NCBI RefSeq assembly: GCF_048565625.1
Contig: NZ_JBLZUR010000002.1
Location: 1,860,001 to 1,924,000, forward strand
Length of the DNA stretch: 64,000 nucleotides
Direction: 5' to 3'
Source of the DNA: JBLZUR01 sp048565625
Lineage (GTDB): Bacteria > Pseudomonadota > Alphaproteobacteria > Sphingomonadales > Sphingomonadaceae
Both the position numbers and the translations under genes were made by a program. Below the pieces are notes generated by a model. That model saw nothing but the letters and a program-made list of their open reading frames with translations, had not been told where the DNA came from and did no database searches. Shown piece after piece: positions 8,979 through 16,428 of the stretch (its first letter is position 1; each line of letters starts with the position of its first letter).

Positions 8979-9314
8979 CTATGCCTCCCACCGGAGCGGG
9001 CGATCCTCAAACACGCGGTCCTCATCCCGGATAAAGTCGAGACTGGTCGCCGAACCGGCTACCTTGGCGATGTTGAACTTCCGCTTGGGCCGTTCGATCG
9101 GTTCCACAGAGAGGAACTCGCCGTCCTCGATCGTAAGGTCGACCTCCATTCCCGCAGACAGCTTCGTGCCGGCCGGAATGCGGAGTGCCAGTGAATTGCC
9201 TGATCTGAACAGCTTAGCCCGAACGCGACGAATATCCTTCGCCTTAAACCAGGGCATCGAGCCCCAGAGGCGATCCACATTGACTTTCCTCGCTTCAGAT
9301 TCGCTCTCGGCCAT
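8979..9314 (-). CDS. vapB: VapB-type antitoxin with AbrB-like DNA-binding domain
   Basis: 111 residues. The central part (about residues 30-65, VRAKLFRSGNSLALRIPAG then a VDLTIEDG strand) is a SpoVT/AbrB swapped-hairpin DNA-binding fold, and the C-terminal 45 residues would wrap around the toxin. The roughly 30-residue N-terminal extension is longer than in many VapB proteins. It directly precedes vapC. A pair of perfect 10-bp palindromes lies 10 bases upstream of its ATG, a fitting site for autorepression by the VapBC complex. Confidence 0.88.
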   Translation of the reverse strand: MAESESEARKVNVDRLWGSMPWFKAKDIRRVRAKLFRSGNSLALRIPAGTKLSAGMEVDLTIEDGEFLSVEPIERPKRKFNIAKVAGSATSLDFIRDEDRVFEDRPLRWEA

Positions 9315-9323
9315 CGCACTCTC

Positions 9324-9346
9324 CGTATATACGCCGCGTATATACG
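9324..9346. promoter_or_regulatory. twin palindrome, putative vapBC operator
   Basis: Two identical perfect palindromes CGTATATACG (9324-9333 and 9337-9346) separated by CCG, so their centres are 13 bp apart. They sit just upstream of the vapB start codon. The sequence is strongly AT-biased against its surroundings. Inferred role: binding site for VapB dimers and autoregulation. Confidence 0.75.
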
Positions 9347-9363
9347 TCAGTGCGGCGCGATCC

Positions 9364-10542
9364 TCAAGCCGGCTGCTCGCGCGTCTCCGCCGCGTTGACC
9401 CGCCCGTCCGGCGCCCAGCTTTCGGTCTTCTTGCCGTGGTGCAGGCGTCCGCCGCTCAGTACCGCGACGAAATCGGGGAAGATCGCGCCGAGGCCGCGTC
9501 CGATCACAATGGCGAAGGCGAAGGCGACGATCGGCTGGAGCACGAAGAAGACTGCGTACCAGGCCGACGATCCGAGCGGACCGGTCAGCTGGCCCATCGC
9601 CGGGCCGAGCAACCAGAGCAGGATCAGGTGCGAGCAGAAGGTGAGGAAGACATAGGGTTCCAGCCTGCGCACCCTCTGCCCGAACCAGCGGTCCGCCAAG
9701 ACCCAGCACAGCCGCCAGAAGAACACGGCGGCGGCGATGCGCAGGACCAGGTCGAACGCGGTCGCGGCCATCTGGTACGGCTTGGCCCAGCCGAAGATCT
9801 CGGCGGGGATGCGGAGCGAGACGAGCACCAGATACGGCAGCATGGCTGAGACCGCGTTCCACCCGCCGATCCGCGTCGCCAGCCCGTGACGACGGGCGAG
9901 GATGCCGATCGAGAAGAACACCATGATCTGCGGGCGCAGGAACAGCGGAAACTTGACGCCGTAGATGGCCCAGCCGGAGAAGAAGAGAGCGAGGAGGAGC
10001 AGCCAGCGATCCTTCCAGCGAACCAGCAACGGGGCCAGCGCCATGCACAGGAAGAGATCGCGCAGAAAATAGGTCTGCACGTTGATGTCGTTCGGCGTGA
10101 CGAAGCAGAGCAGCTCGTCCAGAAACCACCAGGGATTGGTCGGGATCGGCGCCTGGATCCAGCCAAGATAGGCGGCACCCGACACGAACACGATCGAGAA
10201 CAGGTTCCACAACAACATGGGGAGCAGGATCGTGCGCGCCTTGCCGTAGAGGAAAGCCCCGTACCCACGTTTCTCGGCCGAGGAGCCGACCAGCCAGCCG
10301 GAGATCATGCCGAGCAGCGGCACCGCGCTGCGTCCTACCCCTTCCATTAGGATGATGCGGAGGATGCCCTCCGGCGAGGTGGCCAGCCGTTCCAGCGCGC
10401 CCCCGTACTGCCCGGTCCAGGCGTGGACATAGACGATGCCGAAGACGCAGATCACGCGCGCCAGGGAGATGGTGTGCGAGGTATGGGTCGCCTTGGGCCG
10501 GCCAGCGGCGGGTGCGCCGGTCTCGGATGTCAACGGGCGCAC
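9364..10542 (-). CDS. acyltransferase-3 family integral membrane protein
   Basis: A 392-residue polytopic membrane protein with about ten hydrophobic segments. The N-terminal ISLARVICVFGIVYVHAW segment matches the first helix of acyltransferase-3 (OafA/OpgC-type) proteins, including the conserved histidine after a membrane helix, and the serine-rich PLLGMISGWLVG follows. Such proteins O-acylate surface sugars or peptidoglycan on the periplasmic side. It lies between rimM and vapBC on the same strand, so it is an insertion into the conserved rpsP-rimM-trmD-rplS order. Acceptor and acyl donor cannot be told. Confidence 0.85.
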   Translation of the reverse strand: MRPLTSETGAPAAGRPKATHTSHTISLARVICVFGIVYVHAWTGQYGGALERLATSPEGILRIILMEGVGRSAVPLLGMISGWLVGSSAEKRGYGAFLYGKARTILLPMLLWNLFSIVFVSGAAYLGWIQAPIPTNPWWFLDELLCFVTPNDINVQTYFLRDLFLCMALAPLLVRWKDRWLLLLALFFSGWAIYGVKFPLFLRPQIMVFFSIGILARRHGLATRIGGWNAVSAMLPYLVLVSLRIPAEIFGWAKPYQMAATAFDLVLRIAAAVFFWRLCWVLADRWFGQRVRRLEPYVFLTFCSHLILLWLLGPAMGQLTGPLGSSAWYAVFFVLQPIVAFAFAIVIGRGLGAIFPDFVAVLSGGRLHHGKKTESWAPDGRVNAAETREQPA

Positions 10543-10590
10543 TCCTCGAAACGAAAGCAGGCCGGACTTAGGGGGTGAAATGCCGCCGGT

Positions 10591-11082
10591 TCAAGCCATG
10601 AACGCGGGATCGGCGCGGATTATTCCATTCGCCAGTTCCGCGATGCCGGGGCGGAAGGCGATCATCACGGTCTTGCCGTCGGGCTTGCGGATGTCGAGCA
10701 CGTCACCCGCGCCGAAGTTCTCGACGGCGGCGACAGTGCCGAGCGGGATGCCCGCCGCATCCTCCACGGGCAGGCCGATCAAATCGGCGTGATAATACTC
10801 GCCCTCGTCCAGCGCGGGCAGCTCATCGCGCGAGACGGTGAGTTCGGTGCCGCGCAGTGCCTCCGCAGCGGTGCGGTCGGCGATCTCGGCGAAGCGCGCG
10901 ACCGCCCCGTTCGGACCGGGGCGTACCTTCTTAAGGGTCAGCGTGCGGCCGCCCGCGTCGAGCGTCTTGTAGGGCGAAAGGTCGTCGGTGAAGAGCTTCA
11001 GGCGCACTTCGCCCGCTATGCCATGCGCACCGATGACGGCGGCGAGAGTGACGCGCGTATTTAGGTCTTCAGCCACACACAC
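10591..11082 (-). CDS. rimM: 16S rRNA processing protein RimM
   Basis: 163-residue ribosome maturation factor that binds the 30S subunit near S19 and helps maturation of the 16S 3' domain. Conserved features are VIGAHGIAGEVRLK at the N-terminus, the ELTVSRDELP linker, EGEYYHADLIGLPV, and the PRC-barrel part VENFGAGDVLDI. It follows rpsP by about 45 bases in the operon. The ATG at 11082 starts MCVAEDLNTRVTLA; an internal start nearer to VTLA is possible. Confidence 0.95.
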   Translation of the reverse strand: MCVAEDLNTRVTLAAVIGAHGIAGEVRLKLFTDDLSPYKTLDAGGRTLTLKKVRPGPNGAVARFAEIADRTAAEALRGTELTVSRDELPALDEGEYYHADLIGLPVEDAAGIPLGTVAAVENFGAGDVLDIRKPDGKTVMIAFRPGIAELANGIIRADPAFMA

Positions 11083-11126
11083 CCCGTTGTGATGAGGCGC
11101 GTCCAGTCACGGACGCGCCCCGACGA

Positions 11127-11543
11127 TCACGCCTCGGTGGTCTCTTCGGCGGCGGCCTCCTCGGCGGGTGCCTCCTCGACCGGCGGGTTGGCGGCGGCTT
11201 CGGCCTCGGCCAGCTTGGCGGCACGCTCCTCGGCGCGCTCCTTGGCCTTCTCGCCCGGCTCGCCCTTCTTCGGGTTGCTGCGGGCCGAACGCTCCTTCAC
11301 GCCGGCCGCGTCGAGGAAGCGGGCGACGCGATCGGTCGGCTGCGCACCGACGGACAGCCAGTGCTTGGCGCGCTCGCCGTCGAGGATCACGCGCTTCTCG
11401 TCGTCCTTGGCGAGCAGCGGGTTGTAGGTGCCGATCTTCTCGATGAAGGCACCATCACGCGGGCTCCGCGAATTGGCGACGACAATGCGGTAATACGGGC
11501 GCTTCTTGGAGCCGCCACGCGACAGACGGATGGAAACGGACAT
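11127..11543 (-). CDS. rpsP: 30S ribosomal protein S16 with acidic C-terminal tail
   Basis: The first 80 residues are typical S16: SVSIRLSRGGSKKRPYYRIVV, SPRDGAFIEKIGTYNPLL and WLSVGAQPTDRVARFL. The remaining 55 or so residues form an Ala/Glu-rich low-complexity tail, making the protein 138 residues against about 80 in enteric bacteria; such extensions are common in alphaproteobacteria. It follows ffh by about 30 bases and precedes rimM. Confidence 0.97.
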   Translation of the reverse strand: MSVSIRLSRGGSKKRPYYRIVVANSRSPRDGAFIEKIGTYNPLLAKDDEKRVILDGERAKHWLSVGAQPTDRVARFLDAAGVKERSARSNPKKGEPGEKAKERAEERAAKLAEAEAAANPPVEEAPAEEAAAEETTEA

Positions 11544-11572
11544 GCGGTCTTCCTTCTACTTGATCTAAATAT

Positions 11573-13051
11573 TCAACGCTTCTTCATGAACTTGTCGAAA
11601 GCGGGCGGGAGCCCGCCGGGGCCACCGCCGAGACCGGGCAGCGAGGGCATGCCCCCTGCCCCGCCGCCGAGACCGCCCGCACCGCCAAGGCCGCCTAGCA
11701 TCTGATCCATGCCGCCCTTGCCGAACATGGCGGCGAGGCCCTTCATGCCGCCCATCTTCTTGATGCGCTTCATCGCGGTGGCCATGTCGGCGTGCATCTT
11801 CAGGATCTTGTTGACCTCCTGCACGGTGGTGCCGGAACCCTTGGCGACGCGGATCTTGCGCTTGGCGTTGATCAGCTCGGGCTTGCCCCGCTCCTTCGGC
11901 GTCATCGAGGAGATGATCGCATCCATGCGGATCAGGATCTTGTCGTCCATGCCGCCCTGCTGCATCGCGGCCTGCGCCTTCTTGAGGCCCGGCAGCATCG
12001 AGGCGAGCGCACCGAGACCGCCCATGCGGCGCATCTGGGCGAGCTGCGCGCGCATGTCGTTCAGGTCGAACTTGCCCTGATCCATGCGCTTGGCGAGCTT
12101 CTCGGCCTCCTCGACCTGGATGCTCTCCGCCGCGCGCTCGACGAGGCTGACCACGTCGCCCATGCCGAGTATGCGTCCAGCGACGCGGCTCGGGTGAAAC
12201 GGCTCCAGCCCGTCCAGCTTCTCGCCGGTGCCGACGAACTTGATCGGCTTCTGCGTGACGGCGCGCATCGACAGCGCCGCACCGCCGCGCGCATCGCCGT
12301 CCATGCGGGTCAGCACCACGCCGGTCAGCGGCACCTGCTCGCTGAAATTGGTCGCGACGTTGACGGCATCCTGGCCGGTCAGCGAGTCGACGACGAGGAG
12401 GATTTCGTTCGGACGGGAAGCGTCGGCGACCGCCTTCATCTCCTCCATCAGCGCCTGATCGACGTGGAGGCGGCCGGCGGTGTCGAGGATGACGACGTCG
12501 AAGCCCTGCAGCTTCGCCGACTGCAGCGCGCGCCGGGCGATCTCGACGGGCTGCTGCCCCGCGACGATCGGCAGGGTCGCGACGTTCGTCTGCGTGCCGA
12601 GCACCGCCAGCTGCTCCTGCGCGGCGGGACGCTGCACGTCGAGCGACGCCATCAGGACCTTCTTGCGATCCTTCTCCGTCAGCCGCTTGGCGATCTTGGC
12701 GGAGGTGGTGGTCTTGCCCGAACCCTGCAGGCCGACCATCATCACGACGGCGGGAGGGGAGACGTTCAGTTCGAGATCGGCGGTTTCCGACCCCAGCATC
12801 TCGACCAGTGCATCGTTGACGATCTTGACGATCTGCTGGCCGGGCGTGACCGACTTGAGCACGGTCTGGCCGACCGCCTGTTCGGTGACCTTGTCGACGA
12901 AGGCGCGGGCGACGGGCAGCGCCACGTCCGCCTCAAGCAGGGCGACGCGCACCTCGCGCATCGCGGCGCGGACGTCATCCTCGTTGAGCGCACCGCGGCC
13001 GCGCAGACGGTCGAACACGCCGCCAAGCCGATCGCTGAGACTCTCGAACAT
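11573..13051 (-). CDS. ffh: signal recognition particle protein Ffh
   Basis: 492-residue SRP54 GTPase that delivers nascent inner-membrane proteins to FtsY. In order: N domain (MFESLSDRLGGVFDRLRG), G domain with GLQGSGKTTTSAK (G1), DTAGRLHVD (G3) and the insertion box, then the M domain with methionine-rich helices and a glycine-rich tail (GGLGGAGGLGGG) ending in LPPAFDKFMKKR. I use ATG 13051, where Ffh similarity begins; 32 further codons are open upstream. It is first in the operon with rpsP and rimM. Its receptor gene ftsY lies at 17.7 kb on the other strand. Confidence 0.97.
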   Translation of the reverse strand: MFESLSDRLGGVFDRLRGRGALNEDDVRAAMREVRVALLEADVALPVARAFVDKVTEQAVGQTVLKSVTPGQQIVKIVNDALVEMLGSETADLELNVSPPAVVMMVGLQGSGKTTTSAKIAKRLTEKDRKKVLMASLDVQRPAAQEQLAVLGTQTNVATLPIVAGQQPVEIARRALQSAKLQGFDVVILDTAGRLHVDQALMEEMKAVADASRPNEILLVVDSLTGQDAVNVATNFSEQVPLTGVVLTRMDGDARGGAALSMRAVTQKPIKFVGTGEKLDGLEPFHPSRVAGRILGMGDVVSLVERAAESIQVEEAEKLAKRMDQGKFDLNDMRAQLAQMRRMGGLGALASMLPGLKKAQAAMQQGGMDDKILIRMDAIISSMTPKERGKPELINAKRKIRVAKGSGTTVQEVNKILKMHADMATAMKRIKKMGGMKGLAAMFGKGGMDQMLGGLGGAGGLGGGAGGMPSLPGLGGGPGGLPPAFDKFMKKR

Positions 13052-13291
13052 CCACCAAACTCCAACCGCGAAGGCCCAAAACGCAAAGTACGCCGGCGGG
13101 CGAAACCTCGCCGGCCAGCGTGCATCCTCGGACGCGTATCGAACCATCGCTCATGCGAAAGCGGGGTGGCCATAGCCGGGTGCGACAGGAAAGACAAGGG
13201 AACCCTAAGCCTGCTCGGAGAGCGCACGGTTCACGCCGCGATAACCAATCCCGTTACGGCACCATAGAACATTCGCCGGCAAAGCGGCCTG

Positions 13292-14911
13292 ATGGGATTG
13301 AGCATCATCGAGCGCGCGTCGAACTGGCAGCGTCGGCTTGGCGCGTCGCTAGCGTCCGCCGATGGCGACAAGCCTGCGGCGATCGTCGCGCTGGCGGCTC
13401 TCGTGCTGCTCGCGGTCAACCTAGGACAGATGGTGCGCGGTCTGGCAGGGAGCGGGCTGGTTCTGGACCAGCTCTTCGGCGTCGCGATCATCCTCAACGT
13501 CGCCCTGCTGCTGCTCGCCCGCATCCATCTGCGCGACATGCGTGCCGATCTTTACGACACGCGGCGCGAGGTGGTCCGCGCGACCGCCCTCGCCCATCAG
13601 GATTCGGTGACCGGCCTCCTCAACCGGCGCGGCCTCTTCGCCGCAGGTCAGAGCATGTTGGCGAACGCGACCCGTGACGGTGGGGCGATCGCGATGATCG
13701 CGATCGATCTCGACGGGTTCAAGGCCGTGAACGACACGCAGGGGCACGCCGCCGGCGATCGCCTCCTCCAACTTGTCGGCAAAGCGCTGCGCGAGGAGCT
13801 GCCGTCGCGTGGCGTCGCCGCGCGGATCGGCGGCGACGAGTTCACCTGCATTGTCCCTTGCGAGAAGGGCGAGGCCGCGGCGCTTGCCGAGAGGATCGTG
13901 CACCGGCTCGGCCACGGCTTTGCGGAGGCGGGTCCGGACGCCGCGATCTCGGCCTCCGTCGGCTATGTCTGCCGCATCGCGGAGCCAGCGGCGTCGATCG
14001 ACCTCCTCCTCCGCCAGGCCGACCGTGCGCTCTACGCCGCCAAACGTGCCGGAGGGGATCGCGCGACCGCCCATGATGCGACGATGGAGCTTGCAGCCGC
14101 GATGGAGGCGGCGTTCGAAACCGACATGCGCGCCGGCCTCACCCGCGGCGAGTTCGTGCCCTTCTTCGAACAGCAGATCGATTTCGAGAACGGCACGCTC
14201 CTCGGCTTCGAGGTGCTGGCGCGCTGGTGCCATCCCGATCGTGGCGTCTTGTCACCGGACGCCTTCCTCCCGGCTGCCGAGAAGAGCGGCCTGATCGGCC
14301 CGATCTCCCTCGCCGTGATGCGCACTGCCTTCGAAGAGGCGCGGTACTGGAACTCGCTCCTCACGCTGACCGTCAACATCAGCCCGCGCCAGTTCCGCGA
14401 TCCCTGGTTCGCGCAGAAGCTGCTGCACCTTCTGCACGAGGCCGGGTTCCCGCCGGAGCGGCTGGAGGTCGACATTCCCGAGGATGCGATCACCGGCAAT
14501 CTGCAGCTCGCCCGATCGCTGGCCGAGGGCCTCCGCAAGGAGGGCGTCCGCCTCGCCTTCGACCGCTTCGGCACCGGCGCGTCCAGCCTTTCCAGCATCC
14601 GCGCGCTGCCCTTCCACCGCATCAAGCTGGACCGCAGCATCGTCGGTCGCATGCATGAGGACAGCGAATGCGCTGCGATCGTCGAGGCTGTGGCCGCGCT
14701 TGCCCCTAGCCTTGGCCTGCAGGTCGTCGTCGGCGGCATTTCCGATGCGGCGATCCAGCAGCGCGTGTCTCGACACGGCTTCCGCAAGGGTCAGGGCTTC
14801 CACCTCGGCAAGCCGATGACGGAGGAGCACGCCCGCGAGTTCCTGGCGAACCGCAGCCTGTTGACGGCGGGTCCTGCGGCACCGCTCGGCGGCCTCAGGC
14901 TGGCGGGATAG
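13292..14911 (+). CDS. membrane-bound GGDEF protein with degenerate EAL domain
   Basis: 539 residues. Two N-terminal membrane helices (about 28-75) lead to a GGDEF diguanylate cyclase domain with an intact RIGGDEF signature near residue 177; no inhibitory RxxD is evident. The EAL domain (about 280-520) keeps FEVLARW, NISPRQF and IKLDRS. However, the metal-binding pair of DDFGTGYSSL is changed to DRFGTGASSL, and the catalytic glutamate motif AEGVE is replaced by VGGIS. I infer c-di-GMP synthesis with an inactive, perhaps c-di-GMP-sensing, EAL part. The gene starts alone, divergent from ffh. Confidence 0.92.
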   Translation: MGLSIIERASNWQRRLGASLASADGDKPAAIVALAALVLLAVNLGQMVRGLAGSGLVLDQLFGVAIILNVALLLLARIHLRDMRADLYDTRREVVRATALAHQDSVTGLLNRRGLFAAGQSMLANATRDGGAIAMIAIDLDGFKAVNDTQGHAAGDRLLQLVGKALREELPSRGVAARIGGDEFTCIVPCEKGEAAALAERIVHRLGHGFAEAGPDAAISASVGYVCRIAEPAASIDLLLRQADRALYAAKRAGGDRATAHDATMELAAAMEAAFETDMRAGLTRGEFVPFFEQQIDFENGTLLGFEVLARWCHPDRGVLSPDAFLPAAEKSGLIGPISLAVMRTAFEEARYWNSLLTLTVNISPRQFRDPWFAQKLLHLLHEAGFPPERLEVDIPEDAITGNLQLARSLAEGLRKEGVRLAFDRFGTGASSLSSIRALPFHRIKLDRSIVGRMHEDSECAAIVEAVAALAPSLGLQVVVGGISDAAIQQRVSRHGFRKGQGFHLGKPMTEEHAREFLANRSLLTAGPAAPLGGLRLAG

Positions 14912-14914
14912 CTT

Positions 14915-15044
14915 CATCCTCCCTGAGCTTGCTCGGGGAGGTGGCACGCCGCAGGCGTGACGGAGGGGCCTTCTACGCAATAGCGCGCGTCCTCCCCTCC
15001 ACCGCCTTCGGCGGTCCCCCTCCCCATCTTCAATGGGGAGGATG
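14915..15044. repeat. inverted pair of about 52-nt hairpin repeats
   Basis: Two related copies in opposite orientation fill the spacer between two convergent genes: 14915-14968 and, inverted, 14994-15044. Each begins CATCCTCCC, contains a short stem ending GGGGAGG, a central GCCG..CGGC-type stem, and ends GGAGGGG. The arrangement can fold as one long hairpin and probably also ends transcription from both sides. It looks like a dispersed sphingomonad repeat family. Confidence 0.75.
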
Positions 15045-15620
15045 TTAGAAGTGGGAGCCGGGTTCTCTCAGGAACGCCTCTTCTTCCGCCGTACTCTGCC
15101 GCCCGAGCGCCTCGTTCCGCTGGGGGAAGCGGCCGAAGCGGGCGACCTGCGCGGCATGACGGCGTGCGAAATCGAGCGGATCGCCGGGTAAGCCGGCGAA
15201 GAGCACGAGCGCACGCGCCTGGGTCTGCATCGATTCCGCGTGCATATAGGGCATGTAGAGGAACTGACGTTCGGCGGCCGTCATCGCTTGATCCCAGCCC
15301 TTGAGCACCGCTTCTCCAGTCAGGGCGCGGGCCAGCGCATCGCCGGCAAAGGCTCGGGCCGAGCCGCGATGGATGTTGCGCGAGAACTGGTCGATCGCGA
15401 TCACCGCCGCCAGCAGGCTCCTCGCATTCGCCCGCCAGAGCGCCGCGTGGTGGGCGATGATTTCGTCCACCGCGCGTCCGAAGCGCGCCGCGCATTCGGC
15501 ATCCAGCGCATCGTCACGGGCGAAGCGCTTCTCCGGCGGCACCTCCTCCAGCCAGAAGCGAAGGATGTCCGCTGCCGTCGCATGGACTTCGGAGAGGTCC
15601 GGGCCTAGATCGCGCGCCAT
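15045..15620 (-). CDS. DUF924 family protein
   Basis: 191-residue protein of the DUF924 group, alpha-helical and TPR-like, of unknown function. Family landmarks are ILRFWLEE near the N-terminus, IAIDQFSRNIHRGSARAFAGD in the middle, LYMPYMHAES, and the C-terminal FGRFPQRNEALGR. The ATG at 15620 overlaps the ATG of the divergent dapF within a single CATG; another ATG lies two codons upstream at 15626. The 5' ends of the two genes therefore overlap and each promoter must lie inside the neighbour. Confidence 0.9.
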   Translation of the reverse strand: MARDLGPDLSEVHATAADILRFWLEEVPPEKRFARDDALDAECAARFGRAVDEIIAHHAALWRANARSLLAAVIAIDQFSRNIHRGSARAFAGDALARALTGEAVLKGWDQAMTAAERQFLYMPYMHAESMQTQARALVLFAGLPGDPLDFARRHAAQVARFGRFPQRNEALGRQSTAEEEAFLREPGSHF

Positions 15621-16428
15621 GTCCATCCGCTTCCACAAGATGCACGGCCTTGGCAACGACTTCGTCGTCATCGACGCGCGCGTTGCGGCGGTTGCTGTGG
15701 ACAGCGCGGCAGCCCGTGCGATCGCGGACCGGCATACCGGCGTCGGGTGCGACCAGCTGATCCTGATCGGTGCGAGCGATGCCGCCGACGTGTCGATGCG
15801 GATCTGGAACGCGGACGGGTCGGAGGTCGATGCCTGCGGCAACGCAACGCGCTGCGTCGGCGCGCTGGTCGGGCGGGACTGCACGATCGAGACCAAGGCT
15901 GGCATCCTCCGCGCTTCGCCGGACGGTAACGGCGCGACCGTGGACATGGGTGCGCCGCGCTTCGACTGGGACGCGATCCCGCTGGCACAGCCGATGGACA
16001 CGATGGCGCTGCCGGTCGGGTGGGAGGAGCTTGAGGCGCCCGCCGCCGCGAACATGGGCAATCCCCACGTCGTGTTCTTCGTGGAGAACGTGGACGCTAT
16101 CGACCTCGAACGGCTCGGCCCGCTGATCGAGAACGATCCGCTGTTCCCGGAACGGACCAACGTCAACATCGCCACCATCCTCGCCCCCGACCACATCCGG
16201 ATGCGGACCTGGGAGCGTGGCGCGGGGCTGACCCGCGCCTGCGGCACCGGCGCCTGTGCGGTCTTCGCGACGGCACGGCGGACGCGGCGCATCCCTGGCG
16301 GACGCACCCGGATTGACCTTCCCGGTGGACGGCTGGACATGGCGATGAGTGCCGAGGGTCATGTCATGATGAGCGGCCCCGCCACCCATGTCTTCACGGG
16401 CGAACTGGACGAGAGCCTGCTGACGTGA
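15619..16428 (+). CDS. dapF: diaminopimelate epimerase
   Basis: Cofactor-independent epimerase converting LL- to meso-diaminopimelate for lysine and peptidoglycan. The 269-residue protein starts with the family signature FHKMHGLGNDFVVID. It carries the two catalytic cysteines in DACGNATRC (near residue 76) and RACGTGACA (near residue 211), plus the ERTNVN substrate loop. It heads a plus-strand run dapF-mtaB-ftsY in which neighbours overlap by 4 bases (16425-16428). Confidence 0.97.
   Translation: MSIRFHKMHGLGNDFVVIDARVAAVAVDSAAARAIADRHTGVGCDQLILIGASDAADVSMRIWNADGSEVDACGNATRCVGALVGRDCTIETKAGILRASPDGNGATVDMGAPRFDWDAIPLAQPMDTMALPVGWEELEAPAAANMGNPHVVFFVENVDAIDLERLGPLIENDPLFPERTNVNIATILAPDHIRMRTWERGAGLTRACGTGACAVFATARRTRRIPGGRTRIDLPGGRLDMAMSAEGHVMMSGPATHVFTGELDESLLT

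Noticed and set aside
11792..13267. Plus-strand frame of 491 codons
   Set aside because: Antisense to ffh; His/Leu/Arg-rich composition typical of high-GC shadow frames.
15301..15618. Upstream extension of the dapF frame
   Set aside because: The extra 106 codons are antisense to the DUF924 gene; DapF similarity starts at 15619.
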